Source: Halomonas cupida
GTDB taxonomy: Bacteria; Pseudomonadota; Gammaproteobacteria; Pseudomonadales; Halomonadaceae
Reading direction: 5' to 3'
DNA length: 64,000 nucleotides
NCBI RefSeq assembly: GCF_900142755.1
Contig: NZ_FRCA01000011.1
Coordinates: 1 to 64,000 of the forward strand
Below are positions 31,567-40,286 of this stretch, one piece after another. The notes under the pieces were generated by a model. The model was not told where the DNA came from. It ran no database searches and was given only the letters and a program-made list of their open reading frames with translations. Position numbers and translations under genes: made by a program. Numbering within the stretch: position 1 is the stretch's first letter; each line of letters begins with the position of its first letter.

Positions 31567-34107
31567 TTACAGCGTGCGCTCGACCTTGACCTGATCGAAG
31601 ACCTCGATCTTGTCGTTGACCTGGACATCGTTGTAGTTCTTCACCCCGATGCCACACTCCATGCCATTGCGGACTTCCTGGACGTCGTCCTTGAAGCGGC
31701 GCAGAGATTCCAGCTCACCTTCATAGATCACGACGTTGTCGCGCAGTACACGGATCTTCTTGTTACGGAAGACGGTACCCTCGACCACCATACAGCCAGC
31801 AACCGCACCGATCTTCGGTGCACGGAAGACATCACGTACCTCGGCAATACCGACGATCTCTTCCTTCCACTCAGGCTCGAGCATACCGCTCATCGCCTGC
31901 TTGACCTCGTCGATCAACTGGTAGATGACGCTGTAGTAGCGCAGCTCCAGTACCTCACGCTCGATGATCTCGCGTGCGGCAGCATCGGCACGGACGTTGA
32001 AGCCCACCAGAATGGCATCACTGGCCAGCGCCAGGTTGGCATCGGTCCCGGTGATACCGCCAACACCAGAGGACACCACAGAGACCTGCACCTCGTCGGT
32101 GGACAGTTCTTCCAGAGCACCACGGATGGCTTCCAGAGAGCCCTGCACGTCGGCCTTGAGCACGATGTTGAGCTTGGCGGCCACATCCTGACCCATCTGC
32201 GAGAACATGTTCTCGAGCTTGGCCTTCTGCTGGCGCGCCAGACGCACTTCGCGATACTTGCCCTGACGGAAGTTGGCGACTTCGCGTGCCTTCTTCTCGT
32301 CAGCGACGACCATGAAGTCATCACCGGCTTCAGGCGTACCATCCAGCCCCTGGATCTCAACCGGCATGGCTGGACCGACCTCGGCAACCTGCTGACCGAG
32401 TTCGTTGGTCAGGGCACGGACACGTCCGTAGTGCAGGCCAGCCAGTACGATATCGCCCTTCTTCAGGGTACCGTTCTGAACCAGCACTGTGGCCACGGGG
32501 CCGCGTCCCTTGTCGAGACGGGACTCAACCACCACACCCTTGCCCGGAGCGGACGGAACCGCCTTGAGCTCGAGTACTTCAGAAACCAGATGCACGGCTT
32601 CGAGCAGTGCCTCGATTCCTTCGCCGGTCTTGGCCGAAACGTGGACGAACTGCGTGTCACCGCCCCACTCTTCGGAAATGACGCCGTGCTGAGACAGCTC
32701 ATTCTTGACCCGATCAGGATCGGCCCCTGACTTGTCAATCTTGTTGACCGCGACCACCATCGGCACTTCCGCTGCGCGGGAATGCTCAACGGCCTCAATG
32801 GTCTGAGGCATGACGCCGTCGTCGGCAGCAACCACCAGGATGACCACATCGGTTGCCTTGGCACCACGCGCACGCATCGCGGTAAAGGCGGCGTGACCCG
32901 GGGTGTCCAGGAAGGTAACACCGTTGTTGTCGTCCTCGACGTGATAGGCACCGATGTGCTGGGTAATACCCCCGGCCTCACCAGTGGCCACCTTGGCGCG
33001 ACGAATGTAGTCGAGCAGCGAGGTCTTGCCGTGGTCGACGTGGCCCATGACGGTGACGACCGGCGAGCGAGTGATTTCCTCACCTTCGTAGGAGATCGCC
33101 TCGAGCACCTCGGTTTCCAGCGCATCGTCCTTGACCAGCTTGGGCTTGTGGCCCATTTCCTCGACAACAATCGCCGCGGTGTCCTGGTCGATGGTCTGGT
33201 TGATGGTCACCGCCGCGCCCATGTTGAACATGGCCTTGATGACTTCATTGGCCTTGATCGACATCTTGTCGGCCAGGTCCGCCACCGAGATCGATTCGGG
33301 AATCGAGACCTCACGTACGATGGGTTGTGTCGGCTTCTGGAAACCGTGCTTTCCACCGCCCTGGGAGCCACGACGGCTACCACGACGCTCGGCACGCTTG
33401 ACCTTCTTGCCACCACCACGACGACGCTCTTCACGATCGCTGCGATCATCGTTGTCACGATCATCACGGCCCTTCTTGCCAGCCTTGCCGGCGGCCTTCT
33501 TGACCGCTGCGCGACGCACGTCACCGCGACCTTCCTTGGGCGGAGCCGGAGGCTGCTCACCTGTAGAATCGTCGCTGACAACCAGTTCCGGTACCGGAAT
33601 TTCCGGTTCGGAGACCTTGGCAGCAGGCTCAGCGGTCACCTCGGCCGACTTCTCGGCTTCAGCTGCTGTAGCTTCACGCTCAGCCTTCTCCGCCGCCTGG
33701 CGTGCCTGTTCGGCAGCCTCGGCTTCACGGCGGGCTTCCGCCTGGGCCATATCGCCTACCAGCTGACGCGGCCCCTGATCCTCAGCCGCTGCCGGCTGCT
33801 GATCCTCGGACTCGTCGCGCTTGACGTAGGTACGCTTCTTGCGAACCTGGACCTCAATCGTCTTGCCGCGCTCATTGGTCTTGATCTTGCTGCGTGTCTT
33901 GCGGGTCAGGGTGATGCGATTACGCGCCCCCGGCCCGGTGCCGCCATGACTCTTGGTCAGGAAGTCGAGCAGCTTGCGCTTGTCTTCCTCGGATACGGCG
34001 TCACCCTCGGACTTGTGTTCCAGTCCGGCTTCCTTCATCTGTTCCAGCAGGCGTGGCACATCGCGCCCCACCTTCACTGCAAAATCCTTAACGGTCATCT
34101 CTGACAT
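31567..34107 (-). CDS. infB: Translation initiation factor IF-2
   Basis: 846 residues. The N-terminal IF2 assembly domain is followed by a long charged, low-complexity linker (residues about 90-270). The GTPase domain then carries VTVMGHVDHGKTSLLDYIRR (P loop), DTPGHAAFTAMRARGA (G3) and VAVNKIDKSGADPDR (G4), and the C-terminal domains include VLRDNVVIYEGELESLRRFKDDV. It delivers initiator tRNA to the 30S subunit; an initiator tRNA gene lies in the same gene cluster. Confidence 0.98.
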   Translation of the reverse strand: MSEMTVKDFAVKVGRDVPRLLEQMKEAGLEHKSEGDAVSEEDKRKLLDFLTKSHGGTGPGARNRITLTRKTRSKIKTNERGKTIEVQVRKKRTYVKRDESEDQQPAAAEDQGPRQLVGDMAQAEARREAEAAEQARQAAEKAEREATAAEAEKSAEVTAEPAAKVSEPEIPVPELVVSDDSTGEQPPAPPKEGRGDVRRAAVKKAAGKAGKKGRDDRDNDDRSDREERRRGGGKKVKRAERRGSRRGSQGGGKHGFQKPTQPIVREVSIPESISVADLADKMSIKANEVIKAMFNMGAAVTINQTIDQDTAAIVVEEMGHKPKLVKDDALETEVLEAISYEGEEITRSPVVTVMGHVDHGKTSLLDYIRRAKVATGEAGGITQHIGAYHVEDDNNGVTFLDTPGHAAFTAMRARGAKATDVVILVVAADDGVMPQTIEAVEHSRAAEVPMVVAVNKIDKSGADPDRVKNELSQHGVISEEWGGDTQFVHVSAKTGEGIEALLEAVHLVSEVLELKAVPSAPGKGVVVESRLDKGRGPVATVLVQNGTLKKGDIVLAGLHYGRVRALTNELGQQVAEVGPAMPVEIQGLDGTPEAGDDFMVVADEKKAREVANFRQGKYREVRLARQQKAKLENMFSQMGQDVAAKLNIVLKADVQGSLEAIRGALEELSTDEVQVSVVSSGVGGITGTDANLALASDAILVGFNVRADAAAREIIEREVLELRYYSVIYQLIDEVKQAMSGMLEPEWKEEIVGIAEVRDVFRAPKIGAVAGCMVVEGTVFRNKKIRVLRDNVVIYEGELESLRRFKDDVQEVRNGMECGIGVKNYNDVQVNDKIEVFDQVKVERTL

Positions 34108-34134
34108 TACGACCCTCCTCAGCCCGTGACCCTG

Positions 34135-35628
34135 TTACTGTTCATTCTCGAACCATGGCGCACGGGCAGTCATGATCAGTGCTGCAGCGCGCTCCTCGTC
34201 CATACCTTCGATGTCCACCAGGTCATCGACGGACTGCTCTGCCAGGTCCTCCATGGTCCTGATTCCCCGGCTGGCCAGAATGAGCGCCAGATGACGTTCC
34301 ATGCCGTCCATCTCCAGCAGATCATCTGCCGGCTGAGCACCATCCAGTTCTTCCTCGGAGGCAATCGCCAGGTTCAAGAGCTCGTCCTTGGCACGAGCGC
34401 GAAGTTCCTCGATGAGATCTTCGTCGAACTCTTCGATCTCGAGCATTTCCTCGACCGGTACGTAGGCCACCTCTTCAATAGAGGTGAAACCTTCCTCGAC
34501 CAGCAGCCGAGCGACATCATCCTCGATGTCCAGATGCTGAACGAAGTGCTCGACCAGGCTGTCGATTTCCTGATCGCGCTTGGCCTCGGCATCCGCTTCG
34601 GTCATGACGTTGATACGCCAGCCGGTCAGCTCGGAAGCGAGGCGCACGTTCTGGCCGCTACGGCCAATGGCTTGCGCCAGATTATCCTCGGCAACGGCAA
34701 CGTCCATGGCATGGGCGTCCTCATCGACGAGAATCGAGGCGACATCGGCAGGTGCCATGGCATTGATGACCAACTGCGCGGGATTGTCATCCCACAATAC
34801 GATGTCGACACGCTCGTTCTGCAATTCCGACGATACCGCCTGTACACGTGAGCCACGCATACCGACACAGGCACCGACCGGATCAATACGGCGGTCATTG
34901 GTCTTGACCGCAATCTTGGCCCGGGAGCCTGGATCACGTGCAGCACCCTTGATCTCGATGAGTTGCTCGGCGATCTCCGGCACCTCGATCTTGAACAGCT
35001 CGATAATCATCTGCGGATTGGTCCGCGACAGAATCAGCTGGGCGCCACGTGCTTCGGCATCAACCTTGACCAGCAGAGCGCGAACACGCTCATTCAGTCG
35101 GTAACGCTCGCCTGGGATCATTTCGCTGCGTGGCAGGAATGCCTCGGCGTTATCTCCCAGGTCAATGATCAGGCCGTCACGTGTCGTCTTCTTGACAATG
35201 CCAGCCACCAGCTCACCTTCACGCTCGGCGTACAAGCGCACCACTTCGGCACGCTCGGCCTCGCGGACCTTCTGCACGATCACCTGCTTGGCGGTCTGCG
35301 CAGCAATGCGTCCGAAGGCGGCGTTCTCGATCTGCTCCTCGACCACATCACCAAGTCCCAGCGGCGGATCACGGCGCTCGGCAAAGGTCAGCTTGATCTG
35401 AGCATCGGGTCCGTCGAAATCATCATCCTCGATCACTTCCCAGCGACGGAATGTCTCGTATTCGCCAGTGACGCGGTCAATGTGAACACGGACATTGGCT
35501 TCGATGTCCTCGAAGCGCTTGCGGGAAGCACTGGCCAACGCCGCTTCCACAGCCTCGAAGATGACTTCGCGGGGAACCCCCTTTTCGTTGGAGATCGCGT
35601 CAACGACCGCCAGAATCTCTTTACTCAT
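34135..35628 (-). CDS. nusA: Transcription termination/antitermination factor NusA
   Basis: 497 residues, of the long gammaproteobacterial type: N-terminal polymerase-binding domain (MSKEILAVVDAISNEKGVPREVIFEAVEAALASA), S1 (GELVAGIVKKTTRDGLIIDLGDNAEAFLP), two KH domains (PVGACVGMRGSRVQAV) and two C-terminal acidic helix-hairpin-helix repeats (residues about 365-420 and 440-490). It lies between rimP and infB; the rimP-nusA spacer carries an 18-bp tandem repeat. Confidence 0.98.
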   Translation of the reverse strand: MSKEILAVVDAISNEKGVPREVIFEAVEAALASASRKRFEDIEANVRVHIDRVTGEYETFRRWEVIEDDDFDGPDAQIKLTFAERRDPPLGLGDVVEEQIENAAFGRIAAQTAKQVIVQKVREAERAEVVRLYAEREGELVAGIVKKTTRDGLIIDLGDNAEAFLPRSEMIPGERYRLNERVRALLVKVDAEARGAQLILSRTNPQMIIELFKIEVPEIAEQLIEIKGAARDPGSRAKIAVKTNDRRIDPVGACVGMRGSRVQAVSSELQNERVDIVLWDDNPAQLVINAMAPADVASILVDEDAHAMDVAVAEDNLAQAIGRSGQNVRLASELTGWRINVMTEADAEAKRDQEIDSLVEHFVQHLDIEDDVARLLVEEGFTSIEEVAYVPVEEMLEIEEFDEDLIEELRARAKDELLNLAIASEEELDGAQPADDLLEMDGMERHLALILASRGIRTMEDLAEQSVDDLVDIEGMDEERAAALIMTARAPWFENEQ

Positions 35629-35658
35629 GCCTAAAAGCCTCGCCAGATAACCTGTCCT

Positions 35659-35712
35659 TGCTCACAACTGAATGAGCGTTCACAACTGATCAAGCGTTCA
35701 CGATTGATTGAG
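35659..35712. repeat. 18-bp tandem repeat x3 in the rimP-nusA spacer
   Basis: Units of 18 bases start at 35659, 35677 and 35695 and share yGyTCACrAyTGAwyrAG. They end 26 bases from the rimP stop and 31 bases from the nusA start, so they fill most of the leader sequence of nusA. Confidence 0.75.
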
Positions 35713-35737
35713 TGTCACAGACATCGGTCCACGCACA

Positions 35738-36199
35738 TCATTCACCAAACTGTGGGACAACCCGAGCCTGGTCGATGCCGTCGATGGGAAAGCAATACTC
35801 CTCGCCCTCAATCTGGACCAATACCTCGTCACCCTCGACGCCTGCCAGCAGCCCCTGAAACTTGCGGCGACCATCAAAGGGCACGCGCAACTTCAGGCTG
35901 ACCTGGTGTCCGGCATAGCGGGAAAACTGATCCAAGGTGAACAGGGGCCGATCCATACCCGGCGAGGAAACCTCAAGCCGATATTCGCCGGCGATGGGAT
36001 CTTCGACGTCCAGAACGCCACTGACCTGCCGACTGATGTCGGCGCAGTCGTCGACGTTCACGCCATTCTCGTGATCGATATAGATCACCAGTCGCGAATG
36101 TTTTCCCTGAGACATATAGTCGATGCCCCAGAGCTCGAAGCCCATGGCTGTTACCACCGGCTCGATCAGCGCTTGAAGCGCAGCATCCTTGATGGCCAC
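35738..36199 (-). CDS. rimP: Ribosome maturation factor RimP
   Basis: 153 residues. LIEPVVTAMGFELWGIDYMSQGKHSRLVIYIDHENGVNVDDCADISRQVSGVLDVEDPIAGEYRLEVSSPGMDRPLF is the standard family sequence, and the C-terminal SH3-like domain follows. It is needed for 30S maturation. It is first of the nusA operon, behind an initiator tRNA gene and a terminator, as in E. coli metY-rimP-nusA-infB. Confidence 0.98.
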   Translation of the reverse strand: MAIKDAALQALIEPVVTAMGFELWGIDYMSQGKHSRLVIYIDHENGVNVDDCADISRQVSGVLDVEDPIAGEYRLEVSSPGMDRPLFTLDQFSRYAGHQVSLKLRVPFDGRRKFQGLLAGVEGDEVLVQIEGEEYCFPIDGIDQARVVPQFGE

Positions 36200-36309
36200 G
36201 AATGAAAACTCCTACAGCCGTTGCATCAGCACCTGGCCGGGAGTGAACAGGAGAGTCAGGTGGCTGATTGGCAATGCGCGCCGCCGGCTCGTGGGCCAGC
36301 GAGCTGCTA

Positions 36310-36341
36310 ACAAAAAGCCCCTTCACTGGAAGGGGCTTTTA
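36310..36341 (-). terminator. Terminator between the initiator tRNA gene and rimP
   Basis: On the minus strand AAAAGCCCCTT / AAGGGGCTTTTT with a six-base loop. It ends transcription from the tRNA genes partly or fully, so rimP-nusA expression may depend on read-through or on a promoter in 36200-36309. Confidence 0.88.
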
Positions 36342-36408
36342 CAAGAAACCTTTTACCAACCCGACAGATCAGCACACCCCTTGGGAAACCATGCTGCCTG
36401 CCGTGAAA

Positions 36409-36485
<77 letters not shown>

Positions 36486-36596
36486 TCAATCTAGGCCGGT
36501 GAGTATATGCTGACTGTGCTGACGCGTCAAGCAATTCACCATGCTGCCAACCCTGGGAGAAGATCGTTGACATCATATGATGTCACGAGACTTCGA

Positions 36597-36683
36597 TGGT
36601 GCCGAAGGCGGGACTTGAACCCGCACGACCGTTAGGTCACTACCCCCTCAAGATAGCGTGTCTACCAATTCCACCACTTCGGC
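36597..36683 (-). tRNA. leuU: tRNA-Leu (anticodon GAG)
   Basis: 87 bases with encoded CCA and a long variable arm, as expected for leucine. The anticodon loop TTGAGGG carries GAG, reading CUC and CUU codons. It lies 18 bases downstream of secG, the same order as secG-leuU in E. coli. Confidence 0.95.
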
Positions 36684-36701
36684 TAGGGGAGGCTGAGAGG
36701 A

Positions 36702-37070
36702 TCAGTTACCGCTTTCCTCCAGCACTGGCGCAGTATTATCCATGCCTTCCGATGCTTCGTCAAGGGTCGGGGCGCCATTATTCTGCTGCTGTTCAATCAC
36801 TTCCGCATCGGGAATACCGATATCGGGTGTCGCCTGTCCCGCCTGGGAGGCAAACCATGCCAATGTCAGGGACGTGGCAAAGAAGCAAACGGCAAGAAAT
36901 GCTGTGGCACGGTACAGGAAGGTGCCGCTACCGCGGGAACCGAACACGGTCTGAGAGGCACCACCACCAAAGGCAGCACCCGCTTCAGCGCCCTTGCCCT
37001 GCTGCAGCAGAATGAGTACTACCAGGGCGACAGCAATCGCCACATGGATCATGAGAATCGCAACTTGCAT
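36702..37070 (-). CDS. secG: Preprotein translocase subunit SecG
   Basis: 122 residues with two membrane helices (MIHVAIAVALVVLILLQ and AFLAVCFFATSLTLAWFAS). The loop KGAEAGAAFGGGASQTVFGSRGSGTFLYRATA is the SecG signature. The tail is acidic and Asn/Glu-rich. It is a partner of SecYE in the inner-membrane export channel. It starts four bases after the tpiA stop. Confidence 0.96.
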   Translation of the reverse strand: MQVAILMIHVAIAVALVVLILLQQGKGAEAGAAFGGGASQTVFGSRGSGTFLYRATAFLAVCFFATSLTLAWFASQAGQATPDIGIPDAEVIEQQQNNGAPTLDEASEGMDNTAPVLEESGN

Positions 37071-37074
37071 GTAT

Positions 37075-37821
37075 TCAACCTGCTGAATGACAAATGGCTA
37101 GAAAATCGTCGACCTGTAGCGATGCTCCGCCGATCAGGCCGCCGTCGATATCGGGCTGAGCCAGCAATTCGACCGCATTGCTCGGTTTCATGCTGCCTCC
37201 ATAAAGCACTTTCGTGGTCTCGGCCAACTGCGCATCATAACTCGCCAGCCGCGCCCGGATGGCCGCATGGACCTGCTGCGCCTGATCGGGCGTAGCGGTA
37301 CGGCCAGTGCCGATCGCCCAGACGGGCTCGTAGGCCAGCACCAGGCGCTGACGTTCGTCTGCAGTGAGTGCGTCGAGTACCGCCTCCAACTGCCCCAGCA
37401 CCACCGCCTCGGTACGTTCGGCATCGCGTTCTTCAAGGGTTTCGCCAAGGCACAGGACAGGCACCAGGCCGACTCCGAGAGCCGCCCTTACCCGCGCCAG
37501 TACCGCCGCGTCATCCTCTCTGTAAAGCGTACGCCGCTCGGAATGTCCCACCAGTACCATCTGTACCCCCAGGTCGGCGAGCATTCCGCCACTGACCTCG
37601 CCGGTAAAGGCGCCAGATGGCTGATCACTGAGCGTCTGCGCTCCGACACCAACGGTCTCGGGCAAACGACTCCGCGCAACCTCCAGATAGGGGAAAGGCA
37701 CCATCAAGGCCACTTCCACACCACCCGGGAGCGCTGTCCGCGACAGTTCTTCGGCAAAGGTGGCAACCAGCTCCAGGGAGCCGTTCATCTTCCAGTTGCC
37801 GGCGATCAGGGGCGCGCGCAT
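37075..37821 (-). CDS. tpiA: Triosephosphate isomerase
   Basis: 248 residues. Interconverts dihydroxyacetone phosphate and glyceraldehyde 3-phosphate. The catalytic residues are present: Lys in AGNWKMNGS, His in VLVGHSERR, Glu in LAYEPVWAIGTG, plus the phosphate-binding LYGGSMKPSNA and IDGGLIGGASL. The start at 37821 (MRAPLIAGNWKMN) has AGAGG upstream. It lies between glmM and secG. Confidence 0.98.
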   Translation of the reverse strand: MRAPLIAGNWKMNGSLELVATFAEELSRTALPGGVEVALMVPFPYLEVARSRLPETVGVGAQTLSDQPSGAFTGEVSGGMLADLGVQMVLVGHSERRTLYREDDAAVLARVRAALGVGLVPVLCLGETLEERDAERTEAVVLGQLEAVLDALTADERQRLVLAYEPVWAIGTGRTATPDQAQQVHAAIRARLASYDAQLAETTKVLYGGSMKPSNAVELLAQPDIDGGLIGGASLQVDDFLAICHSAG

Positions 37822-37931
37822 GAGACATCCTCTTTCAAGGTGGGCCGAAATGTTATAGGAGCAATGGGGTTTGCTCAAGTTTTGAGCGACAGCGAAACCG
37901 CAAGCCGGGGCTCGCGGTCGCTCGTCCAACG

Positions 37932-39278
37932 CTACAGTAGCTCGCGAACGTCGTCGGCCAGCTTCTTCGCACAGCCTTCGACATCGAGGTGCGGGCGCCC
38001 CTCGACCATGACTCGGATCAGGGGTTCGGTACCGGAGGGACGCAACAGCACTCGGCCTTCTCCCCCCAATTGCTGCTCGACAGCAGACACCGCCTCGGCG
38101 AGCCTCTCATCCTTCATCAAGGCCTTCGCATCGACACCCTGCCCGAGACGAACATTGATCAGTGACTGCGGCGCCTTCTCGAAGCCATGCAACAGGCGGG
38201 ATATCGGCTTGTCCTCACGTACCATGTAGGACAGCACCTGAAGCGCCGAAACGATACCATCTCCAGTGGTCTGCACATGGCCACAGACAATATGTCCGGA
38301 TGACTCGCCACCCAGCTGCCAACCATTGGCTGCCAGGCGCTCCATGACATAGCGGTCACCGACATTGGCTCGCTCGAAGGGCACGCCCATATTTTCCAGA
38401 GCCGCGGCGAGACCAAAGTTGCTCATCAGCGTACCAACTACGCCACCGCCCAGCTCGCCTCGCTCATGGCGATCCCTGGCGATCAGGTAGAGCATATCGT
38501 CGCCATCGATCTCATGACCGTCGGCATCAACCATCAGCACGCGGTCGCCATCTCCATCGAACGCCACGCCCAGGTCGGCACCCTGCTGGATCACGGCGGC
38601 ACGCAGCGCGGCAGGATGGGTTGATCCCACATCATGGTTGATGTTCATGCCGTCCGGCGTCGCACCGATCAGCGAGACCTTGGCGCCCAGTTCCTTGAAG
38701 ACGCTGGGCGCAATATGGTAGGTCGCACCATGGGCGCAATCGAGAACGATCTTGAGACCATTGAGGTTGACCCGCTCCGGAACCGTCGATTTGCAGAATT
38801 CGATATAGCGCCCGGACGCATCTTCAACCCGTGTCGCCTTGCCCAGCTCATCGGGAGAAACCGTGGTCAGCGTCTCGTCCAGAGCGGCTTCGATGCGCTC
38901 CTCGATCCGGTCACCAAGTTTGGTGCCCTCGGCAGAGAAGAATTTGATGCCATTGTCCTGGAAGGCATTGTGCGAAGCCGAGATCACAATGCCCGCGTCG
39001 GCGCGAAAGGTCCGCGTCAGGTAGGCAATGCCCGGCGTCGGCATCGGGCCCAGCAACATCACATCCACGCCGGCAGCGGAAAGCCCTGCCTCCAGTGCCG
39101 ACTCGAACATGTAGCCGGAGATGCGAGTGTCCTTGCCGATCAAGACCCGAGCGCGCTGGCGACGCGGCTCGATACACCGACCCGCCGCCCAGCCCAGCTT
39201 GAGCATGAAGTCCGGCATGATCGGCGCCTGCCCGACGGTTCCGCGGATACCGTCGGTTCCGAAATAACGTCTAGCCAT
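37932..39278 (-). CDS. glmM: Phosphoglucosamine mutase
   Basis: 448 residues. Converts glucosamine 6-phosphate to glucosamine 1-phosphate for peptidoglycan and LPS precursors. RYFGTDGIRGTVG is the start block; the phosphoserine is in IVISASHNAFQDNGIKFF; the metal loop is AFDGDGDRVLMVD; LRPSGTEPLIRVMVEG binds the phosphate. AAGGAG precedes the ATG at 39278; its start overlaps the folP 3' end by eight bases. Confidence 0.98.
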   Translation of the reverse strand: MARRYFGTDGIRGTVGQAPIMPDFMLKLGWAAGRCIEPRRQRARVLIGKDTRISGYMFESALEAGLSAAGVDVMLLGPMPTPGIAYLTRTFRADAGIVISASHNAFQDNGIKFFSAEGTKLGDRIEERIEAALDETLTTVSPDELGKATRVEDASGRYIEFCKSTVPERVNLNGLKIVLDCAHGATYHIAPSVFKELGAKVSLIGATPDGMNINHDVGSTHPAALRAAVIQQGADLGVAFDGDGDRVLMVDADGHEIDGDDMLYLIARDRHERGELGGGVVGTLMSNFGLAAALENMGVPFERANVGDRYVMERLAANGWQLGGESSGHIVCGHVQTTGDGIVSALQVLSYMVREDKPISRLLHGFEKAPQSLINVRLGQGVDAKALMKDERLAEAVSAVEQQLGGEGRVLLRPSGTEPLIRVMVEGRPHLDVEGCAKKLADDVRELL

Positions 39279-40170
39279 TGCCTTCTCCTTGTTCGGCTTT
39301 TCTTTCCGCCGTTTCTTCTGACCGCTCTTCACAGACGGCCCAGGCCATATTCACGGCGTCCACATGGGGCGCAACATCGTGAACGCGCAGAATCCGCGCA
39401 CCACGCTCGACCGCCAGCGCAGCCACAGCCAGACCTCCGGCCAGACGCTCCTCCACCGGACGCTCGAGCACCTTACCAATGAAACTCTTGCGCGACATGC
39501 CGACCAGCAGTGGCAGATTCAGCTCTTCGAGCCGCTTCATACGACGCAGTAGACGAAGATTATGCTCCACTGTCTTGGCGAAGCCAAAACCCGGATCCAG
39601 TAAAAGTCTATCGCGGCTCAGACCCGCTGCTTCGCAAGCCGCAACACGCTGCTTGAGGAATGCCAGCACCTCATCCTCCACCGGACCGTCGTAGTGTGGC
39701 GCATCCTGCATATCGCCGGGCTCGCCAAGCATATGCATCAGTACCACGGGCAGCCTGGTACCTATTGCCGCCTGAAGGGCGCCTTCACGACGCAGGTTAC
39801 GTACGTCATTGAGCATGCCGGCACCCGCCTGCCCTACAGCACGCATCACCTCAGGGGTCGAGGTATCGACCGAAACCAGCGCATCAAGTTCACGTACCAA
39901 CGCCTCGACTACCGGCACTACCCGGTCCAATTCCTGCTGTGTGCTTACCGCCGCTGCTCCCGGGCGAGTGGACTCGCCGCCAACGTCGATGATCGCCGCA
40001 CCTTCCGCAAGCATCTGCTCGGCGCGCCTCACAGCATCATCTATCGCCAGGTGATGACCTCCGTCAGAGAAGGAATCCGGCGTGACGTTGAGAATGCCCA
40101 TGATTCTGGGAAAGGAAAGGTCGAGCCGGTGGCGGCCACAAGCGAGAGTCGAGGAAACACTGGGGTCCAT
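39271..40170 (-). CDS. folP: Dihydropteroate synthase
   Basis: 299 residues. Joins p-aminobenzoate to the pterin pyrophosphate in folate synthesis; the sulfonamide target. IMGILNVTPDSFSDGG and IIDVGGESTRPGA are the two family signatures; LVSVDTSTPEVM, LLDPGFGFAKTVEHN, GMSRKSFIGKVL and RVHDVAPHVDAV complete the barrel. It lies between ftsH and glmM, overlapping glmM by eight bases. Confidence 0.98.
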   Translation of the reverse strand: MDPSVSSTLACGRHRLDLSFPRIMGILNVTPDSFSDGGHHLAIDDAVRRAEQMLAEGAAIIDVGGESTRPGAAAVSTQQELDRVVPVVEALVRELDALVSVDTSTPEVMRAVGQAGAGMLNDVRNLRREGALQAAIGTRLPVVLMHMLGEPGDMQDAPHYDGPVEDEVLAFLKQRVAACEAAGLSRDRLLLDPGFGFAKTVEHNLRLLRRMKRLEELNLPLLVGMSRKSFIGKVLERPVEERLAGGLAVAALAVERGARILRVHDVAPHVDAVNMAWAVCEERSEETAERKAEQGEGNG

Positions 40171-40286
40171 CGTGGAAGGGTCCTGAAGTCGGGAGTTACG
40201 AATATCCGGGAGGCAAACGAGGACAAGAAGGCCTTGTTACGTCAGAGGCGCCCCGCAGGGCGCCTCCGAGATCAGGTCGGGCTGAT

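Noticed and set aside
32782..34104. 440-codon open frame antisense to infB
   Set aside because: A shadow of infB; low-complexity Leu/Thr/Gly composition and no recognisable domain.
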